From Episyrphus balteatus (taxonomy: Eukaryota; Arthropoda; Insecta; Diptera; Syrphidae), in NCBI RefSeq assembly GCF_945859705.1, contig NC_079134.1, positions 18,269,545 through 18,333,544 on the forward strand: 64,000 bases of DNA. Direction: 5' to 3'. How positions within the stretch are numbered: the first letter of the stretch is position 1; each line of letters opens with the position of its first letter. The translations under genes and the position numbers were made by a program. The notes beneath the pieces were generated by a model, which saw nothing but the letters and a program-made list of their open reading frames with translations, was not told the origin of the DNA and ran no database searches. Below, one piece after another: positions 1 through 13,413 of this stretch.

Positions 1-2574
1 ACCATAACACCGCATCAAAAGAAATAGAAACTCACAGCACTAAATTATAATTGTATTTTTTTCCACTCCATTTGCATAAATAATTACTCAAAGTTTTCAG
101 AGTCAGCATCAGCAAAAGTCATAAAAAAATACATATTAATGTCTGCTAAACATTCATCATCAAACTCCAGTCTTAAAAAAAAAAAAATAATAACCTCACA
201 AAAATAACCATAGATATATTTTTTTTTTGGTTGAAAATTTATTCAACACCAAATTATTATCCTTACCATGCACCTACAGACATATTTCGCAAGTAGCAAA
301 ACTACACTATTTTTGCAAAAATTACCTGCAATAAATTCATATTCTCGCTCTCACCAAGAATACCAAATTGCACTCTCCAGTAGCGCAGCTAGTTGCCAAA
401 ACTAATTCCTTCTGCAGACTCTTATACCACGTCCGCCATAAGCACCTAAAGCCCCAAAGGTAAACTTAAATATGGCAGCTATAGTATAGCAGCAAGCAAT
501 TCGTGAAAATATTTTTGCAAACTTAACTTTCATTGCAGCGTACACATGCAGTTCATCTAAGAAATGAAACGAATTAAGGCCATTACCAGTACCTCTCTCT
601 CTCTATCCCTCTCTCTCTCTCTCTGTTCTCTCTCAACGGACACAATATCCTTATGATTTACAGCACATTAATATCCGTTTGGTTTATTTTTTTCTCTGTA
701 TTTCATTTGAAAACAAAAAGAGGTAGTACAGTACAGTTATAGTGTTGTGCGCGCCCATTAAACATGCCATAAATGCAACAAAATTGCAGAATCATAATAA
801 TACTGTTTTGCCAAGCCCCAAATGGGCAATAAAAGTCTTTCTAACCTTTACAACAACAACAAAATACACCGAATAAAAAAAAAAAAAGCTCAAAAACCAT
901 AAAAGAAGCTTAACCAAGAAAATTGGTTTTAAGTTAAAATTACAATCGGTTTTTCGAGCTCTTTAACCAAAGCAACATGGTTTGAAGCCATTAATTCTGA
1001 TATGCAGCGCCCGGCTTCATTCAACATAATACAAACAAATACCACAAACCAAACGAGTCAACACCAACAGAGAAGAAGAATTACCGACAAACAAACCGCA
1101 AACAGTGATGCGATAAGACCTCAGCCTTTGCATTTATTTTTAGATGAAATGTTAAAATTTTCCCAAAAATCTAGTTCCGTTCCGTTTACCCCATTGAGCA
1201 TTGAGAAGCCACACCACCCACCACATCAGCTTTTCGACGAGGGAGTATCAATTTCTGTTAGAGACCAGCTTTCACACTGTGCACAATGCAATTGTCGGAT
1301 AAATATGTTAGCTCTTAGCAAAATGGCGCCCGGGTCGGGACTACAAAGGGTTCAAGAGGTTCCTCTCTCGAAAACCATAAATTTCAAACCGTTGAACCAG
1401 CAAAATACCAAAATAAGGAATAATTTATTTGTTTGCTTGTACTCTGCTCTGGCTGATGTTACTCTAACTATACCCTCTTTATACTAGCTTGATGGTAGCG
1501 TGTGTGTGTGCATTGAATGCACACGTGGTCCTCTTCTTACCAGCATCAGCAAGGATACAAATACATTATGTACTGCTGGCTGTGTGAAGACTGAAGAGCT
1601 TAGCGAATGTTTTTCGTTCAATTTTATCCTGTTGCCGAAGATGTTAGGACGTCAGTCGATTTTGCAAATCTACAAACATGCAACACACAAAACTCCTCTA
1701 TGTTTTGTTGTAAAAAGGAAACAAGCAATCAAACAGAGCTGAATATGGAGAGGGATATGCGGTTGGTTGGAAGGCAGGCACAAGGCTTCTAAAGATGGAG
1801 CGTGCCTGTCAGGACCAACCCAGCCAAGTTAACAACATCCACATGCAAATGGATGCGTGCTTATAAATTCAGCTAAAAGCTGGGAAGACGAGAATGGCTG
1901 GGTTCTGACAATAAGTCACTGGGAAAAACCAAGAGATATTGGTTGCAACTGATATTTATATCCTAGATGGCAGAGGAATGAGAGAGAAAAATCAATCTAG
2001 AAACTGATTTTATTGTGGTAAAAGAGTTTGTGTTCGGAATGAAAATTGAATTAACAAATATATTTCGATGTACTTTTGTTAAGAGGTCAATGAATTGATT
2101 GCATTGAAAATATTTTGATAGGGAAAACGTTTTAGATTGGTCAGTGTTGGCAGTGTTAAATTTGAACTTAAAGCATATGAAAATGACAATGGAAAGAAGG
2201 ATTAACTGTCAAAAATTGAGTGTAACAAATTCTGTGAGAACAAACAATCTGAAATCTATAACGAAAATTAAATTGAGGAATTAATAAATAAAAATTAACG
2301 AAGTTTCGTTAAGTTTTTAGAATTCATGAACATTTTTTATTTTGCAATAGTTTCTTTCACAAAGTTCAGTTAAGTCTTTATACCTACTTGAAGACGTTCT
2401 TTTTCGAAAATTCTTTTCTTCTCTTAGGTACATATAAATTCTTCCATCATGGTGTCCTTTTTTCCCATTTTTACTTGCGATATAGGTACTATATATCAAG
2501 TTATGCATTCGTACAAAAAAAAAGTTGAGATAACATTTTTCCATGACTTTTCAATGAAAGAGAATGCCAAAAAA
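1..2574. other. AT-rich non-coding stretch, no gene recognised
   Basis: No recognisable gene. The longest open frame, 1002-1487 plus (161 aa), is rich in Gln, Asn, Thr and Ser, has no domain I recognise, and lies in a slightly less AT-rich patch (about 1000-1900). Its start has no special context. A (CT)n tract lies at 593-631 and a short GT run near 1499-1511. The less AT-rich patch could be conserved regulatory or untranslated sequence, but nothing here proves it. Confidence 0.6.
593..631. repeat. (CT)n microsatellite, imperfect
   Basis: A run of CT dinucleotides with two interruptions, directly visible. It is a simple repeat with no further signal around it. Confidence 0.9.
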
Positions 2575-3190
2575 GAGGGTCCCGACAGTCTATCCGACTG
2601 TCAGTCTGTCTGTCTGAATACGAAGCTACAGCCTAAATGGATGAACCGATTAACATCAAACTTGGTATGTAGCGTTTTTTGGAGACTCTCCAGAGGTGTT
2701 TTTGGAAAAAAATTCAAATGTAAGTTCAAAGACAAGGTCTATCTTTTAATGAATTTTTTTTTTTGAAAATCATTATTAACCGTACCTGCCATAGAACCGT
2801 TTTTTTTTTTTTAAATCCGATTTACTCCGAAACTGCTCATTCGATTTCAACGAAACTTTTTGTAAAGAGGCATTTATATAATTTTAATGTAAGCCAAAAA
2901 TAAAATTAAAAAAAAAAATTATTTGGATTTTTAAAAAAATTTTGAAAATTTTTTTTTTTGAAAAATCAAATTTTCGAAAACGGGACATTGAATTTTTTTG
3001 AAATTTTGTTTCTAGATGTTGATTAGTGATTCCTACAAAATGGCATACCAATTTTATTTTAAAAATTTTTTTATAAAAAATTTATTTATAAAAAATTAAA
3101 AGCGGCTCTAACGATTTTGAATTTTTTTTTTCTAAATATGCATCTCAATATGTCTATCAAAACTGCATACTTTTTTAGGAGGGCAATTTG
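2575..3190. repeat. Degenerate dispersed repeat (CTGTCTGTCTG family)
   Basis: Begins with a short self-complementary word (GACAGTC...GACTGTC) and a CTGTCTGTCTG run. It continues with a phrase built on AGCTACAGCCTAAATGGATG and then poly-A/T-rich sequence. The reverse complement of the same phrase occurs near 34201-34235 (GTTCACCCGTTTAGGCTGTAGCT), so this is a dispersed repeat present in both orientations. The tail (gaaaacgggacattg, then a phrase on 'tggcatacc') recurs in degraded form near 8565-8700 and 40290-40420. No coding capacity. Class unknown; a non-autonomous transposon or retroelement tail is possible. Confidence 0.5.
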
Positions 3191-5833
3191 ATTTCAGATT
3201 TTGTTTTATTTATTTTTTGTTTTAACGAATTTTATGTACCTAAATTCTTATACTTTATGAAAATAAAATTCTCTTATTTCATAGATTTTTCTTTCGTTAA
3301 GTCACTTTGCTTCATGGAGACTTAATATTTCGGGAATTCTCATCTTCCATTGAGTCTTTTCATCCCGTTATTGAATTCGTTCGATAAGACTTTTTACTTA
3401 AAAAAATATTTTCTTATCACTTTGCATTAAAATATTTACGTCCCTTTCTTTGTCGAACACTGTGGGGTGGAAGCCAAAAAAAAAAAAATATCTCTTTGTA
3501 GCTAATAAAATTCGAATTTGATGCGCAAGCCAAAAGTTTTTAGCTCGCATGGCATGATTTTTGAGTTATTGAATTTCCCACTAAAGTAGGTCTAAAATTA
3601 GTGGACCAAAATAGAAAGAATAACTTTTTTAATTTTTTTCTTTTGTCAGTAATTAGAGCTTTGAAAAAACAAATTTTATGAATGACCAAATTTTCTAACT
3701 CAGACTCAGATGAATCGCTTAAATTTTGTTGTTTTCTTGTTATTCAAGACTCCGCTCAAATACATTATGTATGTATGTTTTCAAAAAAGTCGAATTTTAA
3801 TTTATTTTTCTTTTTAATAATAATAATATAACGAAAAAATGCTAACCTAAAAAAATTTTGCAGTTCCTGTATTTTTAGGTTTTTAAATTGTATCTAATTT
3901 TGAGCAAACTTTTAAAAAACCTCGAATATTTTTAAAAGTGTTTGAGCTGACTGACAAAAAATCTGGCCTAAACAAATCGGAAGGGCAATTTTTAAAATAA
4001 AATTGAAATTAAAAATGACTGGGGTGAGCTAGGAACAAATAAGCTAAAATTTAGGTCATAAAACATATAATAATTTTTCTATTTGCGTCCGCTAAATTTA
4101 GTCATATTTAAGCGGAATTTTAAGAGGAAACCGAAGTTTGTGGAATTTCAAAGTATTTTAACAGCTGCCCGCTAAACCTTTTTTTTTTTTTAATCATTTG
4201 AGATTGTCCCCCAAAATAAAACACATTTTTTATTACAGGTTATCTAATATTGTACAAATTGCAATATGTACCTAATAAATTCTTCTAAAATAAATTGTTG
4301 AATAATTGTGAACAAGGTCTTGGAAGCAGTCGCATAAACTACTATTACTCAAACATAGGATACATCATGAGCTTACATGTGCCCTTTATATGATTTTAAA
4401 CAGACAAAAAGGCAGACTTTATATCATTTTTGTTACACATTATTTCAATAAGAATATATCAAAACACATAAATGTTAGGTTTATTACAATGCTAGTTGAC
4501 TGAACAAACATTGAAACGAAAGATATCTTTTATTTGTGAACACAAAAAAAAAAAAAAAAAAAACTTCCCTAGGACAATCAAAATGAAGTGTCATAAAATT
4601 TTGTTGTAACTAAAATTTGCCTTTGATGACAGTAGTCAGCCTTTTCAAAATTTATTGATATTTACGTACGAGAGAAACAAAGTAGGTAACAACTACTCCT
4701 GGTATGTATATACAAAAGTTTATAGTACAGATATAATATTTAATTTATGTAGGCGGTATACTAAAAATAAATCCCTTAAAGCCAGAAAATATGAAAACAA
4801 CAATATAGGTAGGTTAGAAGTAGGTTTAGCCTTGCATAAATTTGACTAGCTGATGATATGTTCTGCTATTAGTTGTCAAGGCTTACCAAAACCCATTTTC
4901 GGTTTATATCGCAAAAGTTAATTACAATTTCAAGAACATGCACATAATAAATACCAACATTTATATACTATATTCATATTCATACATAGGTACAAGCCAT
5001 CATTTGCTTGTGAAATGATAATGATCTTTGTTGCTTTGACGAAAACCATAAACCAACGACACAACCCGACCGCACCACCACTACCCCATCCCGTTTATAC
5101 CCCCAAAAAGAGTATCTCTCTCTTCAAAAACCAAATCAAACCATCATATCCCATCACCACTTTGTTTATTCTACAACAAAACCCTATAGTTAATATTTAA
5201 ACAAGGTGTTAAATAAATGTCAACTGAAAATTACGTACCTACATAATTTTACAGTACATACTGTGAACAGTGAGTCAAACAATATTTTTCGTGAAAATGT
5301 ATTAGAGTATGGACATTTTTAACAAATATAAATCTTCTTTATTTTTTATAATAATTTCTTTTTTTACCTTTTTTGTAAAAAACAATCCAACGAATCCAAA
5401 TTGGATTTTATAAATTCGAACTCCATCACATTTACTCTAGAGATATTTTTTTCTTTTTTACCTTTACAAAAATGCATTGGAAATGATAGCGCAGTAGCTC
5501 TGTTCTGAACGAGATTCCAAATTTTTTCAATGTTGCGTTACACCGATAGAAAGCAACATGTTTCATAAGTATTGTATCTATTCCACGTCTTTTATGGAAT
5601 AATGGATCACTCTGGTGTATACGTAACTTTTTTTTGACGTGATAACTTCTTATAAATAGATGGACCATGGCAGCCACCAAAAAAAAGTGACGCCATTTTC
5701 TAACGTTACACTCTCGCACTTTCGCAGTGCGACAAAAAATTTCAATTCAAAATTAAAAATAAACTATTAGAGATACAAAAATCTTCTATAGGTTATTTGA
5801 AAGATAATAATCTAAAGCCTAATTCAAATGAAG
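3191..5833. other. Unannotated AT-rich stretch
   Basis: No gene or clear mobile-element end is visible. It contains many A/T homopolymers, including a run of about 20 A at 4543-4562, and only short open frames (up to 95 aa at 5432-5719 minus) with no recognisable content. A short palindromic word (CGCACTTTCGCAGTGCG) lies near 5714-5731. Confidence 0.5.
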
Positions 5834-7140
5834 GATTTTTAAAAATTCCGTGATTTAATAGGGTAAACAGGGTTAAAACGGAAAGATGAAATTTGGGCTA
5901 AAATCTAAACGCGAATTTGTAGAGAATTACTGTTTTTGCTATAGATATATGAGATTAATGCATTAAAAAAAAATTCTAAAAATTTTTGAAACTAAGCTAT
6001 AACGTTTTGTTTGAACGTTGTACACGTGTTGGGGCTATGACAAAATAATAATTTTGGGTAAAGGAAATTTTTTGGACAATTTTAAAGATGCCAGGTTTAA
6101 GATGAGGAAAAAAAAATTAGGCTTCTCATACGGTTTTTTTTCCAACACTCTGCGTTTCGAAATATGAATTTTTGAAAAATACCTACTTTTTTAGGGGTAT
6201 TTTTGGGTAGTTTTTGATTATTAGCTTTTTTTTGGAGAGTTCAAAAAATCTCAACATGTAGGGCGCATACATGTGCAAAAAATTGGAATCGCTAAAAGAG
6301 TTTTGACTGAATACGGAGAAAAATAAGTTTAAAAAAAAAACAGGTTTTTTGGCCGTTTTTAACCGATTTTCATCATTTTTTATTTTTACCCTTTTTTCTT
6401 TAATAGATAGAGGAATATTATATATGGAGTAATGATAGACCATGACTACGACTATATGTGTGTGAAATTTCAATCATTTTCGTGAGATAACGGTAAAATC
6501 AAATTTTAAGAATTCAACAGGTTATAACTTTTTACCAAGAGCAGATAGAAATTTGATTAAACATTTATGAGCATCCTGATACAATTACCTTTCAATTGGT
6601 ATATCACACATAACGCTAGACTAACTACAAGCCACACAATGTTAAATCAAGAAACTTGCGAAAAACATCATACCACCAGTGGAGATCTGTTGCGCCATGA
6701 ACAGCCACCAGTGTGGGAAGTTACGTAATCTCAGTCTGGAAATTCCACATGGTTGACTTTAAAAAATTCTAACTTCTCTTGTAGGCATCTTTGAAATGAG
6801 ATTGATACGTCATTTGAAAGGTGAAACAATAAGCTTTCACATGTTATAAAATTTTTATAGTTTGTTAGGGAAAAAAATGGAATTAATGACGTGAGAAGAT
6901 AAAAATTCATGTTTTTTTTTTGCTTTTTTTTGATGAAAATAATTGTTTTCAATAAATTATTTTTATACTTTTTGCGAATTGTAAAAATTTTAAAATGGTT
7001 TTATTCTAAAGAAGAAATACTTGGCTTTTAAATTGCATAATTTTTTTTGTAAGCTTTTAAAATAAAAAAATTAATTTAATGAGAAAATAAAAAAGGTATT
7101 TTTTTTAGCTTTTTCTTGTAAATTATGATTGTTTGAAAAA
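5834..7140 (+). mobile_element. Partial Helitron-family copy (internal fragment)
   Basis: Collinear by eye with the first about 1.5-2 kb of the Helitron units at 41.2, 51.7 and 61.0 kb. It shares the phrase 'tttaatagggtaaac' near 5857, the 'gagataacggtaaaat' phrase near 6484, a well-conserved block at about 6535-6760, and the 'gctttttttgatgaaaat' modules near 6920. Neither the 5' start nor the CTAG 3' terminus is present, so this is a fragment. The conserved block keeps a 53-codon open frame (6567-6728) that is also open in the other plus-strand copies, apart from ATG to CTG in unit 3. Confidence 0.75.
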
Positions 7141-7854
7141 AGTAAACGCTTCAATTGACTCATTTTAAACAAAAGCACACAACCTGTTTTCTGACGACGT
7201 TATCACGTAAAATCATCGTCCGTTAACCGGCTTTACAGACAACCTCTTTTTATTTTTATTTTATTTTTTTCAATAACCTGAAAAGTCGTTTACAAAGTTA
7301 TCTGTGGTATTTGGTATAAAAATAAGATAAATGATAAATGGAAATTATTCATTCAAATGTTTTTGTGAATCAGCTTTTTGAAGTATAATACTATCTAAAT
7401 AATTACAGTCTCTTCTAGACGTACGCGTTCAATTTTCAAATATCAAAGAAGAAATCCTTGAATAATATTTTTCTTTTATACCAAGCCCCACAAATATAAA
7501 AGTCAATAGATCTTGTAAAGCTCTAACTATAGGTAAAGGTATAACTCACACCCAAAAGTTATAGTGAACTCACGTTATTCTTGTAAAAATGGTTTCTCTG
7601 AACTTTAAAAACATAACATTGCTGAAGTTGTTTTCGATTTAAGATTATTTTTTTAAGCCAGTACAAATATATCAAAAAAATCGCGCCAAAAAATACAGTA
7701 AAAAAAAAACAAATTTTTGAATATGGCAAAAATTCTCAAAAACAGTTCGAACGATTTTTACGCAAAACAAATTCGTGTAGGTTACTCAACTGAAATAAAA
7801 AAAAAATTTAACCCCTATCGCCTACTGACTTTCTTGTAAGGGACTGTTGCGTGG
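7141..7854. other. Unannotated AT-rich stretch
   Basis: I see no gene, inverted repeat or recognised element. It separates the Helitron fragment from the short inverted-repeat element that follows. Confidence 0.4.
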
Positions 7855-8192
7855 TTTGCAAAACGTCATTTTCATGTTACTATAGTTTTGCGTCTATTGA
7901 AGATATCATTTTGTTTGAAACTGCATTTTAAAGCTAGAGAATAGTTATTTTTGAATAAATATTGAAAAATTACGTATTAATTAACCCTGAATTAAAACAA
8001 TTTTATGAAAAACTTGTATTTTTGCTTATTTTTAATGGTTTTTGACTGGCTCCAGAACCTTGGATATTATATGTAGGAGACTTGTACTTATCAAATATCA
8101 AATATAGATATTTTTCAACAAAATAAATTAAATCAACTCGATATCTTCAATAGACGCAAAACTATAGTAACATGAAAATGACGTTCTGCAAA
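7855..8192. mobile_element. Short inverted-repeat element (MITE-like), about 338 bp
   Basis: The ends are near-perfect inverted repeats: 7857-7907 and 8140-8190 match over 51 bp with one mismatch (TGCAAAACGTCATTTTCATG... against its reverse complement), and the match extends about 2 bp outward. The interior of about 230 bp is AT-rich and non-coding. Long TIRs with no coding region fit a miniature inverted-repeat transposable element or a short foldback element. I could not identify a convincing target-site duplication, so the superfamily stays open. Confidence 0.75.
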
Positions 8193-11103
8193 AGTTCAAA
8201 TGCGGGGAAACCACACAACTTAAAATTAAATCATCATGGATTTGCTTCCTTACAGTCTTAGAGAAGATCCCTACAAAGCAAAATCTAAAATGAAACAGCA
8301 ATTCCGATTGAATGCTTTCATACGGAATGACATTAAACGGTCCTTAAAAATTGTTGTAGTCGAGAGCCGTGAATTTTTTTTTTAACTCTCTTATTTGACC
8401 TATTAATAATGCAGCCCTATACTAGTTTTACAGATTCATCGACTTTCCCTGGATTCCGAAATTTTACCAATTTTATGCTTAATTTTACTCGACTATCAGT
8501 GTTAAAACTTAAAAATCTAATTTTTGGTTTAAAAAACTCATTTTTTTTTTGCAAAAAATCATTTTTTTGAAAACGGGTCAGTGACTTTTCTTAAAGTTTT
8601 ATTTTTATTTTTGTCGATTAATAAATCTGTTTAATGGTGTACCATTTTTCTCAATTTTTTTATTTTAAAAACTAGGTCTTCAAACCAAGTTTTCACAAGC
8701 TTCCTAGCCAAAACCTGAAGATTATCTTGTAATTTTAATGCACGTTTTTGAGTAGTACAAACTCCAGAGAAGTACGATATTCTTCAACTTTAGACTAAAC
8801 AATTCTTAAAATACCCATTCCCTTGAAAAATTTTCAAGGTTAAAGTCAAGGTAAAGCGTTAAGCATCGTAATTTTCTTGCTATTTTCAATTTCTAACATC
8901 AAAATTGTTTGAATGCAAACTTTTTTGACACACTGCACCTTATACAATACATATTTCTGATAAGAGAATAGAGTGTGTGGCACCAAGCACACGACCAAAT
9001 GGGGTAAGTTATTTAGATGGAGATATATCTATATGTGCATATAATATGCTTCAAAGTGTGTGGTTGACTTTGGGTTTAACTAGAAAAGCGCTTAGAATTT
9101 GCCCTCATGGAATTTTACACCTGAACGTAATTAAAATGATCCTTGTTGTATAGAGAACATCTTCAGATGTGTATTGTTGTTGTTGGTATAAACCTATCGT
9201 CTATTTGGTTTCAACAAGAATAGGTAGAGAGAGAAATGCTATATATACCCACTTTGGTCATCCTCAAAATTCTCAACTCAAACCCTATTTATCTCCGCCC
9301 AATTCATGATGTGGTTTCCTTTGTCACAATTCACATAAAAGGGGTTCTACGCTCCTCTCTACGTTGGCCTTGTGAGGTTTTAAAAACACGTTTTTACTGG
9401 TTTAATGCTAACCCTCAATTTCGGGCTGTAAAATTGTCGGCTATCTTATTCCATTTCGATCCTTTTTTTTCGCTTTAAATTTGCTTATCCTTTCGAATTT
9501 CTTTGGTGTTCCTTTTTTTTTTTTGTTTGTTGTTGTATGAATATTACTCGTATGGTCGTATGGTGTCGTCGTGTCGGTCGTGTCTGTTTTAAATGTACAT
9601 GAACTTCGGGTTCAATATATGAAAAGATGAACGAGTCCTGGAATCCCTCTTCCCTTCCTGTTTGTAGAGATATTTACGTATGCCAAGGCTGATTATGTGG
9701 ACTGGGATTGCGGCAGAGGACGAAATTACAATCGATTTGGATTTGTTGACTGGCAAATACAGAATACGGCTCCCGAACAAGCCAGGACAGGCCAGTTTGT
9801 CCTAGCTCTACCCGTTTCGACATGCGGCGGCGGGGACAACCAATATTTCTGTAGGTAGTTTTGGTTTATTGCCCGGGGACGGGACGAGACGGGATTGGAA
9901 AGGTCGTTTGGTTGTTATTACAGTCACTGTGGGTTTTTATTTGTATATTTTTTTTTTCCTTTTTTTTATTGTTATTACTTTTTATCTCTTTGGTTGGTGT
10001 TCATCGTATTTCTATGGACAGCTTCGTCATGGGAAGAGAGTAGGTTCTGTGTATACGGAAGAGCAGCAGAGCTCTGTTTTCCGCAGCCAAAGGACGACAG
10101 TACCAGTCGGAGTTATACAGCAAACAACTACAACACAACACTATACAACCAAAACAGGACTCGTTGGAAAAAAAAGGACTTGGTGTTATTTGTGCTGAGG
10201 CAAATTACCTTCGAGGTTTATTTATGTAAACTTTTTATGTTTGTAGGACAGTTGTCATGAAATATTAATGCCGATGATGGTTTATGCAGAAGCTAATTGA
10301 TTTAAAAAGTTTTGTGTTATGGTTTGCTTTTGATTTCATTTTATTTTTTGTTGTTTCCTTTTTGCTCATTTTTTTTTTTCTTGTTTACTTTTTTTTCTGT
10401 GTAATATTGATTTTGATTTGGATTTTATTTCATTTTATATTTCCATCTGTAGATCATATTAAAAAGGGGGAAATGTTAAACAAAAAGAAGAAAAAAAAAG
10501 TTTAGAAATTTAAATGGACGAGCCAGGAAATCAAGCTTTTTGTGGTTATCTATGTGTTTTTATAAAAGTTGAGATTATATATTTTTTTTTTAATTAATTT
10601 TTCCTCCCTAAATCTATTTTCTACTGAAAAATACATTAATTAAGAGTAAATAAATAAAACAAAGCTTTCAAAAAAATGACAAAAAGGTCTATGTTTTTTT
10701 TTCCAATTTCAAAGGACAAAACGTCTAGAACAAAGAATAAAATGTCACTTAAAATAATTGGCTGAATGGTCGTCGGCATGCATAGTTAATTTATTTGTTA
10801 ACACATTTAGCGACATAGAATTGGAGGAATTTTCAAATACCAACAACTTCGTGGAATTTGTATTTAAATAATTGATTTGTAAAGGTATTTTACTGTAAAA
10901 GTAACCATTTAATTAAAATTCAAGGTGTGAACAAAATTGAATTGGAATGAATTCAGGTGGAATGTTCTTCTGACAGTCAATTAAACTAAGAGAATTTTAA
11001 AATATTTAAATAATGGAGAGTTAACACTATTTTGGATAAAGATTATAACCTATAGAAATTTAACATTAAGTTTAAGTTTAAGTAAAAACATGGGGCATTT
11101 CGA
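8193..11103. other. Non-coding stretch with a less AT-rich patch
   Basis: Mostly AT-rich, with a fragment of the 2.6-kb dispersed repeat near 8540-8700. About 9000-10260 is less AT-rich, with G-rich words such as GGGACGGGACGAGACGGG near 9877-9894. Overlapping open frames of 60-121 aa in three frames (9861-10260) contain poly-Phe/Tyr stretches from T-rich DNA and look like chance. I see no splice-flanked exon I can support. 10601-11103 is AT-rich and leads into decayed satellite units. Confidence 0.45.
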
Positions 11104-11589
11104 AATGATTTAATGGAGTAAAATTGAAAAGTCTTCATAACGTATTAGAAGTTCAGGTAGTGTAAAGTGTGCCTTCATGGAGTAAAAAGTCCTCATTAAA
11201 AAGCCTTCATAACGTATCAGAACTTTAGAGAGTGAGCCTTTAAAGAGCAGAAAGTTCTCATTGAAAAGTCTTTATATTGTATGAGAACTTCAGGGAGTGA
11301 AAAGTGTGCATTTTTTAAGTAAAAACTCCTCATTAAAAAGCCTTTATATTGTATGAGGACTTCAGGGAGTCGAAAGTGTGCCTTCATGGAGTAAAAAGTC
11401 CTCATTAAAAAGTCTTCATATTGTATGAGAACTTCAGGGAGTGAAAAGTGTGCATTTTTTAAGTAAAAACTCCTCATTAAAAAGCCTTTATATTGTATGA
11501 GGACTTCAGGGAGTCGAAAGTGTGCCTTCATGGAGTAAAAAGTCCTCATTAAAAAGTCTTCATATTGTATGAGAACTTCAGGGAGTGAA

Positions 11590-12460
11590 AAGTGTGCATT
11601 TTTTAAGTAAAAAGTCCTCATTAAAAAGCCTTCATATTGTATGAGAACTCCAGGGAGTCAAAAGTGTGCCTTCATGGAGTAAAAAGTCCTCATTAAAAAG
11701 TCTTCATACTGTATGAGAACTTCAGGGAGTCAAAAGTGTGCCTTCATCGAGTAAAAAGTCCTTATTAAAAAGTCTTCATATTGTATGAGAACTTCAGGGA
11801 GTGAAAAGTGTGTCTTCATCGAGTAAAAAGTCCTCATTAAAAAGTCTTCATATTGTATGAGAACTTCAGGGAGTGAAAAGTGTGTCTTCATCGAGTAAAA
11901 ACTCCTCATTAAAAAGCCTTTATATTGTATGAGGACTTCAGGGAGTCGAAAGTGTGCCTTCATGGAGTAAAAAGTCCTCATTAAAAAGTCTTCATATTGT
12001 ATGAGAACTTCAGAGAGTGAAAAGTGTGCATTTTTGAACTAAAAAGTCCTCATTAAAAAGTCTTCATATTGTATGAGAACTTCAGGGAGTCAAAAGTGTG
12101 CCTTCATGGAGAAAAAAGTCCTCATTAAAAAGTCTTCATATTGTATGAGAACTTCAGGGAGTCAAAAGTGTGCCTTCATCGAGTAAAAAGTCCTTATTAA
12201 AAAGTCTTCATATTGTATGAGAACTTCAGGGAGTGAAAAGTGTGTCTTCATCGAGTAAAAAGTCCTCATTAAAAAGTCTTCATATTGTATGAGAACTTCA
12301 GGGAGTCAAAAGTGTGCCTTCATCGAGTAAAAAGTCCTTATTAAAAAGACTTCATATTATATGAGAACTTCAGGGAGTGAAAAGTGTGTCTTCATCGAGT
12401 AAAAAGTCCTCATTAAAAAGTCTTCATATTGTATGAGAACTTCAGGGAGTCAAAAGTGTG
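11590..12460. repeat. Satellite higher-order block, copy A (about 870 bp)
   Basis: Nearly identical, unit by unit, to 13414-14284 at an offset of 1824 bp, including rare variants such as ACTCCAGGG (11647 and 13471) and the TTTTTGAACT unit (about 12030 and 13854). 1824 equals 24 full units plus two 48-bp units, so spacing and variant order agree. It records a segmental duplication inside the array. Confidence 0.85.
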
Positions 12461-12468
12461 CCTTCATG
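12421..12468. repeat. 48-bp truncated satellite unit (1 of 4)
   Basis: The unit lacks 24 bp, from GAGTAAAAAG through CATTAAAAAG, so CCTTCATG joins TCTTCATATT directly. Identical junctions occur at 13045-13092, 15469-15516 and 16093-16140. One deletion, probably between short CTTCAT repeats, was then amplified with its neighbours. Confidence 0.9.
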
Positions 12469-12562
12469 TCTTCATATTGTATGAGAACTTCAGGGAGTCA
12501 AAAGTGTGAATTCATGGAGTAAAAAGTCCTCATTATAAAGTCTTCATATTGTATGAGAACTT

Positions 12563-13186
12563 CAGAGAGTGAAAAGTGTGCATTTTTGAACTAAAAAGTC
12601 CTCATTAAAAAGTCTTCATATTGTATGAGAACTTCAGGGAGTCAAAAGTGTGCCTTCATGGAGAAAAAAGTCCTCATTAAAAAGTCTTCATATTGTATGA
12701 GAACTTCAGGGAGTCAAAAGTGTGCCTTCATCGAGTAAAAAGTCCTTATTAAAAAGTCTTCATATTGTATGAGAACTTCAGGGAGTCAAAAGTGTGCCTT
12801 CATCGAGAAAAAAGTCCTCATTAAAAAGTCTTCATATTGTATGAGAACTTCAGGGAGTCAAAAGTGTGCCTTCATCGAGTAAAAAGTCCTTATTAAAAAG
12901 TCTTCATATTGTATGAGAACTTCAGGGAGTCAAAAGTGTGCCTTCATCGAGTAAAAAGTCCTTATTAAAAAGACTTCATATTATATGAGAACTTCAGGGA
13001 GTGAAAAGTGTGTCTTCATCGAGTAAAAAGTCCTCATTAAAAAGTCTTCATATTGTATGAGAACTTCAGGGAGTCAAAAGTGTGCCTTCATGTCTTCATA
13101 TTGTATGAGAACTTCAGGGAGTCAAAAGTGTGAATTCATGGAGTAAAAAGTCCTCATTATAAAGTCTTCATATTGTATGAGAACTT
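12563..13186. repeat. 624-bp higher-order repeat, copy A
   Basis: Eight 72-bp units plus one 48-bp unit, starting at a variant unit (CAGAGAGTG ... TTTTTGAACT). The order of variants matches 14987-15610: GGAGAAAA unit, CCTTATT units, AGACTTC/TTATATG unit, truncated unit, GAATTCATGG unit. Confidence 0.85.
13045..13092. repeat. 48-bp truncated satellite unit (2 of 4)
   Basis: Same 24-bp deletion and junction as 12421-12468, in the same neighbour context (followed by a GAATTCATGG unit). Confidence 0.9.
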
Positions 13187-13413
13187 CAGAGAGTGAAAAG
13201 TGTGCATTTTTGAACTAAAAAGTCCTCATTAAAAAGTCTTCATATTGTATGAGAACTTCAGGGAGTCAAAAGTGTGCCTTCATGGAGAAAAAAGTCCTCA
13301 TTAAAAAGTCTTCATATTGTATGAGAACTTCAGGGAGTCAAAAGTGTGCCTTCATCGAGTAAAAAGTCCTTATTAAAAAGTCTTCATATTGTATGAGAAC
13401 TTCAGGGAGTGAA

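Noticed and set aside
1002..1487. 161-aa open frame, longest in the window
   Set aside because: No recognisable domain, low-complexity Gln/Asn/Thr-rich start, no supporting splice or promoter context. Kept only as a note in the non-coding entry.
9861..10260. Three overlapping frames of 60-121 aa
   Set aside because: They overlap in all three frames and consist largely of poly-Phe/Tyr/Leu from T-rich DNA.
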